Shown here: in pieces, positions 17,564 through 27,229 of the stretch | Layout: each line of letters opens with the position of its first letter | How positions within the stretch are numbered: the stretch's first letter is position 1 | Assembly (NCBI GenBank): GCA_016779205.1 | Contig: JADHOC010000014.1 | Location: 62,001-126,000, forward strand | DNA: 64,000 nucleotides | Direction: 5' to 3' | Source: Planctomycetota bacterium | GTDB lineage: Bacteria > Planctomycetota > UBA1135 > GCA-002686595 | Translations under genes and position numbers: made by a program | The notes under the pieces: generated by a model | What the model was told of the DNA's origin: nothing | The model's input: the letters and a program-made list of their open reading frames with translations, nothing else | Databases searched by the model: none

Positions 17564-19134
17564 CGTTGCTGGGAGAGGTAGACGGTCAGGACGGAGTCTG
17601 CGGAGCTCACGATGTCGCCGATGCCGTCGCCGTTCAGGTCCATGACGGTGAGCGACTCCACGGAGCCACGGGCGGCATACTGCTTCCAGTAGCCCTCGTC
17701 GATCTGCCAGCTGTCGCCGCCGAAGAGCGACGAGGTCTTCCGCAGGCGGCGGACCCCGAGGCGGCCCTTCAGGTCGACCTCCACGAGGTCCGCGACCCCG
17801 TCCCCGCTGCAGTCCATGGAGAGGTCGCGGTTCGCGATGATCTCGCGGATCGAGTTCTCGTCGAAGGTGCGCTCGCTCTTCAGGGCCGGGCGGCGGTCGA
17901 AGATCCCGCGCTTGGTCCCGAGGTAGAGCAGGTAGGAGTACTTGAACTCGAGCCCGGTCACGGTCTCGATCATGCTGGGCATCTCGAAGCGCCGCAGGGC
18001 GAGGTCGGGGCGCCCGTCGCCGTCCACGTCCGCGACCGTCGCCCGGAGCTCCGCCCCCTCGAACCGAAGCACCTGGGTGGGCTTGGCCGGGATCAGGGCG
18101 TCGGGCGTGCTGCGCATCACATAGATGCGCCACTGTCCGTTCTCCAGCCCGCGGCTCTCGGCGCGCCAGAGGCCGACGAGGTCGAGGCGTCCATCCCCGT
18201 CCACGTCCACGAGGCGGAGGGCCGCGTCCTCGCCCCCGGAGCGGAGGTAGTCCGGGATCGGCTCCACCCGCGTGGGCCGACCAGGGATGCCCGACGGGCC
18301 GCTCAGGTGGACCCGGAGCTCGTCGTCCCCGACGAGCAGGAGGTCGTCGCGCCCGTCCCCGTTCAGGTCGACGATGGCGGGGGCCTGCAGGCTGGTGGCG
18401 TCGTTGACGAGGGCGTCACCGAGGCCCTCGCCCAGGAACGGCTGGAAGCGATCGCCGACGGTCACCTCGAAGCGCGCCTCGCGCTCCCGGTTCCGCGCGC
18501 GGGCCTCATCCGCCCGCTGACTGTTGTCCTCGGGGTCGGTGGCGGCCGTGCTGCGCTGGGCGGTGAAGTCCGCGATGGAGGCGTAGGGGAGCTCGCCCTC
18601 CGCCGGGGCTCGGCCCAGGGGGGCGACGACCTCGAAGCCGTTGCGTCGGGGCAGCAGCAGGTGGTCGAGCTCTCCCTCGGCGCTCTGGATCACGTAGGCC
18701 CAGTAGGGCAGCTGCCGCGTGCTCGGGAAGTCGAACATGAGCTGCACCTCGGCGAGACGCTCGATGTTGCCCCTGTAGCTGGTGCGCCTGGGATCGAAGG
18801 ACCAGGCGCCCTGCCGGGTGAGGAGCACTAGCTCGCGGCCATCGAGGTCTCCCCGGACGTCGGCGAAGGTCCAGGCAACGATGTCCTTGAGGATCGGGAT
18901 CTTGCGGAAGGGCTCGGGCTCGATGGCGCGCTCGGAGCACCGGAAGAGCTGCAGCTCGCGGGAGCCCGAGGGGGTCCGGAGCGAGATGGCGAGCTCGATC
19001 GGGCCGTCCCCTTCGACGTCCAGGAAGCGCCAGTCCAGCACCTTCCCATCGACGCGCACGGACGCGTCGATGAACGACGCGTCGCCCCCGCCGGCGAGGG
19101 CGGCGGCGCCCAGGAGTGAAGCGAGGAGGGTCAT
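17560..19134 (-). CDS. Secreted FG-GAP/VCBS-repeat protein
   Basis: A 524-residue protein starting MTLLASLLGAAALAGGGDASF, a signal peptide. It carries FG-GAP loops VDLNGDGRDDLLLV, DVDGDGRLDLVGL, DVDGDGRPDLAL, DCSGDGVADLVEV and MDLNGDGIGDIV, giving a predicted beta-propeller. The start at 19134 overlaps the stop of the PDZ protein by the ATGA arrangement; an upstream in-frame ATG at 19164 would add an Arg-rich tail and overlap more. It is paralogous in layout to the next gene, and the two may form a complex with the PDZ lipoprotein. Confidence 0.85.
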   Translation of the reverse strand: MTLLASLLGAAALAGGGDASFIDASVRVDGKVLDWRFLDVEGDGPIELAISLRTPSGSRELQLFRCSERAIEPEPFRKIPILKDIVAWTFADVRGDLDGRELVLLTRQGAWSFDPRRTSYRGNIERLAEVQLMFDFPSTRQLPYWAYVIQSAEGELDHLLLPRRNGFEVVAPLGRAPAEGELPYASIADFTAQRSTAATDPEDNSQRADEARARNREREARFEVTVGDRFQPFLGEGLGDALVNDATSLQAPAIVDLNGDGRDDLLLVGDDELRVHLSGPSGIPGRPTRVEPIPDYLRSGGEDAALRLVDVDGDGRLDLVGLWRAESRGLENGQWRIYVMRSTPDALIPAKPTQVLRFEGAELRATVADVDGDGRPDLALRRFEMPSMIETVTGLEFKYSYLLYLGTKRGIFDRRPALKSERTFDENSIREIIANRDLSMDCSGDGVADLVEVDLKGRLGVRRLRKTSSLFGGDSWQIDEGYWKQYAARGSVESLTVMDLNGDGIGDIVSSADSVLTVYLSQQR

Positions 19135-20045
19135 CCGTCGAGCTCTCCGACGCCGGTGTTCCACTCGAAGAAGCGCAGGACCCGGATCTGCTTCTCGCCT
19201 CCCTCGCGGGAGTACCGCACGAGCGAGATGACGTAGAGGTCAAGCAGCACGAACGAGGTGCGGGAGCGGTCGGCGGTGGCGGTGTAGGTGGTGAGGATGG
19301 GGACGGACGCGCGCGTGACCCGGCGCCCCTCGCCCAGGAGCGTCACGGAGCGCGACCGGCGCTCACCGTCGTCCCCCTCGGTGGTGAGCGACACCCGGGA
19401 GCTCGGCTCCATGGCCACCAGCCGACGGACCAGCCCGCGCCCCGAGACGATCGGCTCGCCGTCGAGGGCCACGACCCGCGTGCCGATGGGGAGGCCGCGG
19501 AGGGGGCCCTTGGGGTTGCTCGACACGAGGACCGCGCCCTCCGAGGTGCCCCATGCACCCAGGGTGCGTGCGCTGTCCAACACGAACAGCTCCTCGGCGG
19601 GGGCCGCGGCGCTGGCGCCGGCCTCGAGGGCGACCTCGACGGCGAACACCGTGTCGCCGCGCTGGACCCGGAGGGTCGCAGGCGCCTCCGCCTTGAAGCC
19701 CTCGAGCAGGGCCTGGAGGTCCTCCGGGACGGCGAGCTCGGTGCCGTTGAAGTCCAACAGGACGTCATCGATCTGGATCCCCGCCGCGGCGGCGGGGGAG
19801 CGCTCGGTCACCGCGTGCACGCGCACGCCGGGGTCGAAGGAGAGGCTCTCCAGGGAGCCGCTGTCGTTCTCGCGCACCTCGACCCCGAGGAAGGCCGAGG
19901 CGCCGGCCTGGGGGATCGCCCACTCGAGGGGCTCGGGCAGGGGGTCCGGGATCGTCCGTTCCGGCGCGTACTGGCACGAGGTGCCAGCGGCGAGGAGGCA
20001 GAGGGAGAGCGCGGCGCGCCGGCGCGCGTGGGAGGAGAGAGCCAT
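19131..20045 (-). CDS. PDZ-domain envelope (probable lipo-)protein
   Basis: A 304-residue protein whose N-terminal signal ends LLAAGTSC; Cys24 could be lipidated although the lipobox is not ideal. Two PDZ-like units are visible: FLGVEVRE to VHAVTERSPAAAAGIQIDDVLLDFNG (about residues 45-95) and a second around GAVLVSSNPKGPLRGLPIGTRVVALDGEPI (about 165-195). PDZ domains bind protein C-termini, usually in periplasmic proteases or scaffolds; no protease domain is present. It leads the operon with two FG-GAP proteins, so a scaffold function for them is a reasonable guess. GTG at 20048 is an alternative start. Confidence 0.8.
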   Translation of the reverse strand: MALSSHARRRAALSLCLLAAGTSCQYAPERTIPDPLPEPLEWAIPQAGASAFLGVEVRENDSGSLESLSFDPGVRVHAVTERSPAAAAGIQIDDVLLDFNGTELAVPEDLQALLEGFKAEAPATLRVQRGDTVFAVEVALEAGASAAAPAEELFVLDSARTLGAWGTSEGAVLVSSNPKGPLRGLPIGTRVVALDGEPIVSGRGLVRRLVAMEPSSRVSLTTEGDDGERRSRSVTLLGEGRRVTRASVPILTTYTATADRSRTSFVLLDLYVISLVRYSREGGEKQIRVLRFFEWNTGVGELDG

Positions 20046-20190
20046 CACCGGCGATGGTGAGGATTGAGAGGTCCTGGTTCCAGCGCCACGCCGCTTCTAA
20101 GTCGTAGCTCCTGAGTTATCCGGGCGACCGGCCCGGCGGCGCTGCTAGGTCGCCGAGTCCGGGGGGACTGGCGCTCGGCCCGGGGGTCCC

Positions 20191-21048
20191 TCAGAGGGGG
20201 CGGCGCCGCACGGCCAGGGCCGCCAGCAGGACGAAGGCGAGCCCCTCCAGGGGCGCGAGGATGAGCCCCATGTTGTGGATCGCCGGGGGGAGCCCCGCGT
20301 CGGAGTACCCGCCGGCGAATTTCACCATCTCGAACATGGCCGAGGCGTCGGCGAAGGTCGGCGCGTGGGAGGCGAAGACCCACCAGCTGGCCGCGCCGAA
20401 GTCGTCCTTGAACACGTCCCACACCAGGAGGGCCGCGAGCGATCCCGCGAGGGCGAGGACGGGCCCCCTCGCCAGGCTCGAGATCAGGAGCCCGAAGGCG
20501 TGGATGGCCATCAGCCCGAGGGAGCAGACCAGCAGCGCGCGTCGCAGCTCGATCATCACCTCGTCGGCGGTGAAGATCGCGTAGTCGTCCTCCACGAGGT
20601 CGCCGAAGTCACCCCCCGCGACCGTCGTGGCAAGGAAGGCGGTGACGCCCGCGAGCGCCACCATGCCCACGACCAGGACGGGCCCGAGGAGGGCCCTGCC
20701 GACCACGGCGCCGGACCTTGAGGCGGAGCGGGTCACGGCCAGCCGCAGGACCCCGGTCTCCCGGTCACCCGCGATCGAGCGCGCCCCCTGTACGAGCAGG
20801 AGCGCCGTGGCGAGCATCATGCCGGCCCGCCAGCCGCCGATCAGCATGGCCCAGCCGGTGCCTTCGCTCAGGCCCGTGACCGCCTCCCCTGAGCCCATGG
20901 CCTGCACCGCCTTGGCCCGCTGGGCGAAGGACGCAGCCCAGATCCGGAGCGCGGGGACCGCGATGATCATGAGCGCGCCGACCCACGCTGCCCGGGAGGC
21001 GAGCATGCGCATGAACTCGGCGCGCAGAACCCGGAGGGCGCCGCTCAT
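20191..21048 (-). CDS. ABC-2 type transporter permease
   Basis: A 285-residue membrane protein with about six hydrophobic helices (for example AAWVGALMIIAVPALRIWAA, MLATALLLVQGARS, VLVVGMVALAGVTAFLATTV, LLVCSLGLMAIHAFGLLISSLA and LAPLEGLAFVLLAALAV). GARSIAGDRETGVLRLAVTRSASR is the cytoplasmic loop motif of ABC-2 permeases (DRExG). Its ATG overlaps the stop of the ATPase gene, so the two make one exporter. The substrate is not evident; such pairs move lipids, drugs or carry out envelope tasks such as gliding. Confidence 0.85.
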   Translation of the reverse strand: MSGALRVLRAEFMRMLASRAAWVGALMIIAVPALRIWAASFAQRAKAVQAMGSGEAVTGLSEGTGWAMLIGGWRAGMMLATALLLVQGARSIAGDRETGVLRLAVTRSASRSGAVVGRALLGPVLVVGMVALAGVTAFLATTVAGGDFGDLVEDDYAIFTADEVMIELRRALLVCSLGLMAIHAFGLLISSLARGPVLALAGSLAALLVWDVFKDDFGAASWWVFASHAPTFADASAMFEMVKFAGGYSDAGLPPAIHNMGLILAPLEGLAFVLLAALAVRRRPL

Positions 21049-22016
21049 CGGGACCCTCCTGCCGCGGCGCGGCGCTCCTCGACGAGGGCCTCGAAGGAGG
21101 CCTGCAGGCCCATCCGGGCCGCGGTGAAGTGGTGGAGTCCTGCGCCGGTGTCGGCGAGTCGAGCCAGCAGTTCCTCGCCCCCGATCCCGGGGGCTTCGAG
21201 GAGCAGCGTCCCCTCGCCGACGGGGCCGGGCTTGAGGGTCCAGCCTGCGTCGAGGCCGCCCCGCAGGGCGTCCTCATCGCGCACGGCCACGGTCCAGGTG
21301 TCCTTCTGGCCGAGGTAGGCGTCGAGGGGAGCCTCGCGGATCACCTCGCCGTCGAGGATGACCGCCGCGTGGGTGAGGATCTCCTGCATCTCGTGCAGGC
21401 GGTGGCTGGAGAGCACGAGGGTCTGTCCGCCCTCCACCAGCTCCTCGAGGAGCTCGAGCATCCCGCGCACGCCCATGGGGTCGAGGCCGGAGAGGGGCTC
21501 GTCGAGCACGACGAGCTCCGGCGTCCCCATGATCGCCCCGGCGATGGCGAGGCGCTTCTCCTGGCCAAGGGAGAGCCCGCCGGCGCTGCGCCGCTCGAAC
21601 CCCTCGAGGCCCACGCGCCGCAGGGCGTCCTTCATGTCCCGGCCGCCGGCGTGCCCGCGGAGCCTGGACTGGTAGGCGAGGTTCTGCGCGATGGTGTGCC
21701 CCTTGAGGAGCGCGGGCACATCGAAGACGCAGCCCACCTTGCCCCGGGTGCGGTGGAGCGCGCTGGAGGGCACGCCCAGCACCTCGCAGGTCCCCGACGT
21801 GGGGGCGAGGAGGCCGAGGGCGCAGGAGAGGGTGGTCGTCTTGCCTGAGCCGTTGGGGCCCAGGAGACCGTAGACCTGCCCGGGCTGGACGGTCAGGTCC
21901 ACACCCTTCACGGCCTCGGTCGCGCCGTAGCGCTTGCGCAGGCCCCGGACGCGCAGCGCGGCGCCAGCCTCCCCGTCGCCGGTGTCAGCGACCATTGCTT
22001 CTGATTCCCTCCCCAT
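21045..22016 (-). CDS. ABC transporter ATP-binding protein
   Basis: A 323-residue ATPase with Walker A GPNGSGKTTT, signature LSLGQEKRLAIAGA and Walker B ELVVLDEPLSGLDPMG, followed by the switch His in LSSHRLHEM. The C-terminal 90 residues resemble the regulatory tail seen in CcmA/NatA-type ATPases that pair with ABC-2 permeases. ATG at 22016 is preferred because GAGGGGA lies six bases upstream; ATG at 21995 is an alternative. It forms an overlapping pair with the permease gene. Confidence 0.9.
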   Translation of the reverse strand: MGRESEAMVADTGDGEAGAALRVRGLRKRYGATEAVKGVDLTVQPGQVYGLLGPNGSGKTTTLSCALGLLAPTSGTCEVLGVPSSALHRTRGKVGCVFDVPALLKGHTIAQNLAYQSRLRGHAGGRDMKDALRRVGLEGFERRSAGGLSLGQEKRLAIAGAIMGTPELVVLDEPLSGLDPMGVRGMLELLEELVEGGQTLVLSSHRLHEMQEILTHAAVILDGEVIREAPLDAYLGQKDTWTVAVRDEDALRGGLDAGWTLKPGPVGEGTLLLEAPGIGGEELLARLADTGAGLHHFTAARMGLQASFEALVEERRAAAGGSR

Positions 22017-22152
22017 GGGCTCCCCTCGTCGAAGGGACACCCACCCTACCCTTCGCCGGAGGGCGGATTCCACGCTGAAAGCATGGAGCCGAATCTCGAG
22101 CTCCTCGCTGCAACCTCACCGGACGGCAGGGCTAGCGGGGAGCCTGCGCGCT

Positions 22153-23466
22153 CTAGCGCCGGCGGGACGTCTCGCCGTGGGAGGACGGCGGGGCGTCCGT
22201 CTCCTCTTCTGCGGGGCGGCGGAAGGGCGCGGCCTCCTCGCTCTCCCACCAGGAGCGCCAGGCCTTGTTGGAAGAGCCCGGCTTGCGATCCGTGATCCGT
22301 CCGAGGGCGCCGCGGAGGACGCGCAGCTCCGTGCGAACCTCGACCTCCTGCACGCCGATGACGCTCACGTCGAGCACGACGCCTTCCACGAGGGTGTTGA
22401 CCACCGGGTCCGCGACCGAGGACCCCTGGGCCACCTCGACGTCGAAGTCCTGAACGTAGGCGCGCTGGGTGCCGACGAACAGGTGGGAGCGGGGCGGCCG
22501 GTATCCCGAGCCGCCGCCGGCCCCCGCGGTCAGGGTGTAGAGCCGGCCCATGAGCGGCTCCACGAAGGCGGCGTCGCGGCTCGCGCCGAGGGCCTCCACC
22601 GCGCGGAGGCGGACCGCACCATTGCTGGACTCCACCGCGCGGACCAGGGGGCCCGCGACCTCGTAGGCGCCCACATCGGAGATGGCCCGGGCCGCGGACT
22701 CCCTCGCCAGGGGCGAGGGGTCGTAGACGGCGTGGATCAGGAGCGGGCGCGGGTCCTCGCGGGGGAAGAGCCGCCCGGTGGCGAAGGCCGCGAAGGCGCG
22801 CCGTGAGGGGCGCTTGGCCCGCAGCTCGGCGCGCAGGGTGCGCGCGAGGTTCGACCGATCCGTGGCGGTGACCAGCCGCTCGACCACGACCTCCCGCATG
22901 AGCAGCGACGGGCTGGCTCCCAGGTCGAGGAGCCGCTCCAGCTCGTCCGTGTCGCCCCTCCCGGGGAGACCTCCGAGATAGCGACCCGCCCGGGCGGCGG
23001 CGCCGCGGAGGTCGGTGTCGGTGGGGTGGAGCTCGAGGAGCTCGTCGCAGAGTCCACAGGCTTCGGGAAGGAGCCCGAGGGCGAGGGCGCCGTCCACCCG
23101 CTCGGCGGGGGACCGGCCCGGTTCCTCACGGAGGGCGCGGAGCTGCTCGAGGGCCACGCGTTCCTCCACGGCCTCGAGGACGGTGGCGGCGGGTACCGTG
23201 CGCCACTCGCTCCCGGCCTTGATGCTCCATTGCCCCGCCGGGGTCCTGCGGCTCGGGCCGCGCAGGACGCTGCCCCCTCGCAGCCGGAGGACACGCTTCA
23301 CCGCGCGCTCCTTCGTGGGGGAGGGCGCGGGGGAGGGCGCGGGGGAGGGCGCGGGGTCATCCTGGGCGGGGAGTTCCCCCTTGGCCCGTGGCGCGACCTC
23401 GAGGCCATGGCCCGGGGCCGACAGGCCCAGGGCCATGGTGAGCGAAATGAAGAGGGGCTTCAGCAT
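22153..23466 (-). CDS. Secreted HEAT-repeat protein, in frame with and downstream of comEC
   Basis: A 437-residue protein starting MLKPLFISLTMALGLSAPGHG, a plain signal peptide, at an ATG preceded by GGAGGAG nine bases upstream. After a Pro-Ser-Ala linker come helical repeats: TDTDLRGAAARAGRYLGG, PLARESAARAISDVGAYEVAGPLVRAVE and NGAVRLRAVEALGASRDAAFVEPLMGRL. These are HEAT-like units expected to form a solenoid for protein binding. The frame upstream has no stop back to the start of comEC, so a fusion product is possible; the Shine-Dalgarno and signal peptide argue for separate translation. Function is not recognised. Confidence 0.7.
   Translation of the reverse strand: MLKPLFISLTMALGLSAPGHGLEVAPRAKGELPAQDDPAPSPAPSPAPSPTKERAVKRVLRLRGGSVLRGPSRRTPAGQWSIKAGSEWRTVPAATVLEAVEERVALEQLRALREEPGRSPAERVDGALALGLLPEACGLCDELLELHPTDTDLRGAAARAGRYLGGLPGRGDTDELERLLDLGASPSLLMREVVVERLVTATDRSNLARTLRAELRAKRPSRRAFAAFATGRLFPREDPRPLLIHAVYDPSPLARESAARAISDVGAYEVAGPLVRAVESSNGAVRLRAVEALGASRDAAFVEPLMGRLYTLTAGAGGGSGYRPPRSHLFVGTQRAYVQDFDVEVAQGSSVADPVVNTLVEGVVLDVSVIGVQEVEVRTELRVLRGALGRITDRKPGSSNKAWRSWWESEEAAPFRRPAEEETDAPPSSHGETSRRR
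23317..23352. repeat. Three tandem 12-bp repeats coding a Pro-Ala-Ser linker
   Basis: GGGGGAGGGCGC is repeated three times without change. On the minus strand it encodes the PSPAPSPAPSPA linker after the signal peptide of the HEAT-repeat protein. Perfect 12-bp units can change copy number by slippage without breaking the frame. Confidence 0.85.
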
Positions 23467-26232
23467 GGGCACGGCTCCTCCGAGGGGAGCACCGGTCGCG
23501 TGGATGGGCGCGGCCAACTGTCTGGTATACGCCTCGGCGCGCGGCGGGTGACGGTCTGCGCCGCGGATCTCGGCGGGGGCGCGGCGGGGGCCCCCAGGGG
23601 CCCAGGTGGGGCGCCAGAGCAGGGGGCCATCGCGCCCCGTGACGTGGAGGGGGATACCCCGCCGCGCGAGCTCGGCCGCATACTCCGGAGTGCTCCCGCT
23701 GACGACCGCGAGGGCGGGCTGGAGGCGGTCCAGCAGCTGCGCGAGGTAGCGCGTTCGCGACCCGTGGTGGGGCAGGAGCAGCAGGTCCACCGGGCCCGGC
23801 TCGAGCCAGGGGGACCCACCGCCACCGTCGAGGATCGCCCTCAGCCCCTGTCCCTCCGCGTCGCCGCAGAGGACCACTCGGAAGGTGCGCCCACATGGCG
23901 CGCGCCAGCGGAGGTCGAAGAGGGCCGAGCCCTCGTTCGGGTCCGCCATCCCCGAGGCGATCGCCGCCACGCGCATTGGGGGGCGCTCGTCCCCGTTGAG
24001 GGCGCTGTCGAGCCAGACGATCCCGCGGGGGTGCCGCGCCACGCCGGCGGCATCCCCGCCCCTCGGCCCGTGGTACCCCTCCGCCTCCCAGCGGCCCGTG
24101 ACCCAGGGGAGGGCGGCGGCGTGGTCCGCGTGGTCATGGGAGACCCCGACCCGGATCGCCCCCGTATCCAGGGCTCGGAGCAGCGCGCCGACGCCCTCGT
24201 CGCCCACGGCGAGTCGATCCCGGGATCCCGCGTCAAGGACCCATGTGGGGGCGCGGGGTGCCCGGGCCACGACCGCGGTTCCATTACCCACGTCGAGGAC
24301 GTGGACCTCCAGGGTGGCGGGGATCGGTCCTGGGGCGCCGGGCCCGAGGGCAGGGCCTGGCCATGGGAGGAGCAGCGCGCCGAGACCCGCGGCGCCGAGG
24401 TACGCGAGTCGCCCGCTGGATCGTCGAGCAGGATGGAGGCAGGCGACGCCCAGCAAGGCGCAGGCGAGGAGCACGAGCGCCGGGGATCGCTCGGGGAGGG
24501 GAAGGGGGGTCCAGGGGAGTCGGTCGACCCACTCGAGCCAGGCGATGAGGCCCGCGGCCCCCCAGCTCGAGAGGTGGTCGAGCCCTTCGAAGGGGAGCAG
24601 GAGTCGGAGCCATCCGGTGGTGACCAGCAGTGCCACCGGGGGGGTGGCGATGGGCGTGGCGAGGAGGCTGGCAGGGCTCCATTCCCCGAAGACGCTCCAC
24701 ACCACAGGCAGGGTCGCGAGGGAGGCGACGGCCCCGGCGGAGAGCGCCGCCCAGCACAGGAGTCGGAGCCGCTCCACCAGGGCGACCAGCAGCGCTGGCC
24801 GTGGCCAGCCCGTGGGGCCGACCGGGGCGAGCCAGCCGGAGCCCCGTGGTTCGCCGGCGGCGGCGCCGCAGAGGGCACGGGCGACGGGGCCCGCCGCGAG
24901 CACGAGGGCTGCGGTCGCGAGGTAGGAGAGCTGGGTGCCAGGCCGGGTCGGCGCGAGGGGATCGAGGCCGAGCTCGATGAGGGCGGCGACGCCCATGAGG
25001 TTGAGGACGGAGGGTCGGCGCCGCAGGCGTCCGGAGACGAGCGCGAGGCCGAGCCCGACGGCGGCCCGCGTCGCGGGCGCGCCGCCGCCCGAGAGCGGGA
25101 CGAAGGCCACCACCATGGCTGCGGCCAGCAGCGCTCCCCCCGGACGGGCCGTCCGTCCGGTCGCGGCGGCCCCCTGTCGAAGGAGGGCCGCGATCGCCCG
25201 GGCGAGCGGGAGCAGGAGGAGGACGGTGAGCAGGCCCACGTGGAAGCCCGAGAGGGCCAGGAGGTGCCGGGTGCCCGTCCGGGTGAAGAGGTCGGTGAGC
25301 TCGGGCGTGAGCCCGCTCCGGTCCCCGAAGACGAGGGCGGCGAGCAGGCCCGCAGAGGCGGGGTCCGGGTGAGCCAGACAGGCACGAATCCCTCGCCGTC
25401 GGAGGCGGTGGACCGCGCCAGTATTTGCCGGCGGTGGGGCCGGCCCACTCGGTCGCCGGACGACCTCATCGGACCGGGGACGCAGGCTGCTGATTCGCGG
25501 AGCCACCGGCCGGTGCAGGCTCCGGGCCCGGCCGGCTCGCCTCGCCCCGCCGTCCACGGCGATGAGGTCACCGGGGGCGAGCGAGCCGCGGGGGACGACC
25601 AGCAGCCCGGCCTCGGTGCCGAGGCCCCAGGCCTCCGTGCCGTGCCCGCGGTCCGAGGGACTCCGTAGCCCGTGCACGTGACCGACGATCGCCTGCCCGT
25701 CGCCGCGCCAAGGGACAGGCCGGGCCGTGGCCGCGCGGCCCGCGCAGAGGATCCCAAGGGCTCCGATCAGGAGCGGCGCGCGGAGCCGGTGGGTCCGGGG
25801 CCGAGTCCCGCGGGTCTTGAGGAGGGCGGCGAGGAGGACGAGCGCCCCCGCCGCGGCGATCGACCATGCGCCCGGATCCCCGGCGAGCGCGTGGGGCGTC
25901 GGGGCGTCGGGCGGCGCCTCGCGTGATGTGCCAACGGTGGCCGCCAGGGGCGGACGGGCCGGGGCACCGCAGGTGGCACCGATCCAGGCGCCAACGCAGC
26001 CGGCCCCCGCCGCCATCAGCGCCGGCGCTGGCGCCCGAGGAGCGGGGGAGAAGGTGGTGGGGTCGGATCGGGACGGCTGGAGGAGAGCCCCCTGGTCCGG
26101 AGGGACGCGCCGCCAGGGTCCCGGGGAGGTGCCCTGGCCTGGTTGTCCAGCGATCTCCTTCACCCCGGTGGAACGGGCGAGCCCGCGGTCGGTGACGGCG
26201 ACGGGTCCAGGGGGGGCCCGGTCGGATATCAT
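23467..26232 (-). CDS. comEC: ComEC/Rec2 family DNA-uptake channel protein (no stop before the HEAT gene)
   Basis: About 920 residues with the three ComEC parts. An N-terminal domain with helices and an OB-like region (GLLVVPRGSLAPGDLIAVDG) is followed by the Competence membrane domain with the family motif TRHLLALSGFHVGLL and many helices. The C-terminal metallo-beta-lactamase-like domain has VLDVGNGTAVVARAP, VSHDHADHAAALPW and LLLLPHHGSRTRY. ComEC carries transforming DNA across the inner membrane. The first 70 residues look poorly conserved, so the true start may be downstream (ATG at 26016 is a candidate). No in-frame stop separates it from the following HEAT protein; the end given here is the junction, not a stop. 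Confidence 0.85.
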
Positions 26233-26240
26233 CACGGGCC

Positions 26241-26729
26241 ATGGCCAACCCCAAGGAACACCGTGCCGTCTTCCCGGGCACCTTCGACCCGGTGACCCTC
26301 GGTCACATCGATCTGATCGAGCGTGCCGCCGCGCTCTTCGACCACCTCGTCGTGGCGGTCGCGGCCCACCATGACAAGCGCCATGTGCTCGGGGTGGAGG
26401 AGCGCGTGGCCCTGCTCGAGGAGGCGACCGCCGAGCTCGAGAACGTGGAGGTGACGGCCCTGGACGGGCTGCTGGTGGACGGCGCGAGGCGCATGGGGGC
26501 CACCGCCGTGGTGCGGGGGATTCGCAGCGCGGCGGACCTCGAGTACGAGCGCCAGCTGGCCCTCTCCAACCGGGCCATGGCCCCCGAGCTCGACACCGTC
26601 ATGCTGCTCTCCTCGCCCGAGCACGCCCACGTGTCCAGCACCCTGGTGCGCCAGATCGCGCGCCTCGGCGGGGACCTCTCGCCCTTCGTTCCACCCTCGG
26701 TGGTCCTGGCGCTCGCCGGGCGCTTCTGA
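26241..26729 (+). CDS. coaD: Phosphopantetheine adenylyltransferase
   Basis: A 162-residue enzyme of standard length. It has VFPGTFDPVTLGHIDLIERA with the T/HxGH nucleotidyl-transferase motif, the VRGIRSAADLEYE loop and the C-terminal SSTLVRQIARLGGDLSPFVP segment containing the ISSTxVR-type motif. CoaD adds AMP to 4'-phosphopantetheine, the next-to-last step of coenzyme A synthesis in the cytoplasm. It is divergent from comEC with only a few bases between starts, and followed by ridA and ychF on the same strand. Confidence 0.96.
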   Translation: MANPKEHRAVFPGTFDPVTLGHIDLIERAAALFDHLVVAVAAHHDKRHVLGVEERVALLEEATAELENVEVTALDGLLVDGARRMGATAVVRGIRSAADLEYERQLALSNRAMAPELDTVMLLSSPEHAHVSSTLVRQIARLGGDLSPFVPPSVVLALAGRF

Positions 26730-26788
26730 TCCTGTCCACCGGGTGCCACGGCGCCCCCTCGCGAAACAGCCCCCCCTCCCACACGCCC

Positions 26789-27187
26789 ATGTCCGAGCGC
26801 ATCGCCATCAAGACTGACAAGGCCCCCGGGGCCATCGGCCCCTACAACCAGGCCATCGTGGCCGGGGGATTCGTGCACTGCTCCGGGCAGGTGGCCTTCA
26901 TCCCCGAGACCATGGAGATCGTCGATGGCGGGGTCGCCGAGCAGGCCGAGCAGGTCATGGCCAACCTCGGCGCCGTGCTCGAGGCCGCCGGGTCCAGCTT
27001 CGCCCTCGCGGTCAAGTGCACGATCTACCTCAAGGACATGGGCGACTTCGCCACGGTCAACGAGATCTACGGTCGGGCCTTCGACTGCGCCGAGCCGCCC
27101 GCGCGGGTCACCATCGAGGCGGCGCGCCTCCCCAAGGACGTCCTGGTGGAGATCGACTGCCTCGCCCTCGCCGGGCCGGGCAGTTGA
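26789..27187 (+). CDS. ridA: RidA family reactive intermediate/imine deaminase
   Basis: A 132-residue YjgF/YER057c/UK114 protein. It contains APGAIGPYNQAIVAGGFVHCSGQVA at the start and the family's substrate Arg in PPARVTIEAARLPKDVLVEID near residue 105. RidA hydrolyses reactive enamine/imine products of pyridoxal-phosphate enzymes, protecting against aminoacrylate damage. Trimeric and cytoplasmic by family. It sits 59 bases after coaD and 42 before ychF. Confidence 0.95.
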   Translation: MSERIAIKTDKAPGAIGPYNQAIVAGGFVHCSGQVAFIPETMEIVDGGVAEQAEQVMANLGAVLEAAGSSFALAVKCTIYLKDMGDFATVNEIYGRAFDCAEPPARVTIEAARLPKDVLVEIDCLALAGPGS

Positions 27188-27229
27188 GCTGACCCCGGAG
27201 GGCCCCGGGACGCTATTCTCTCCGCCCTC

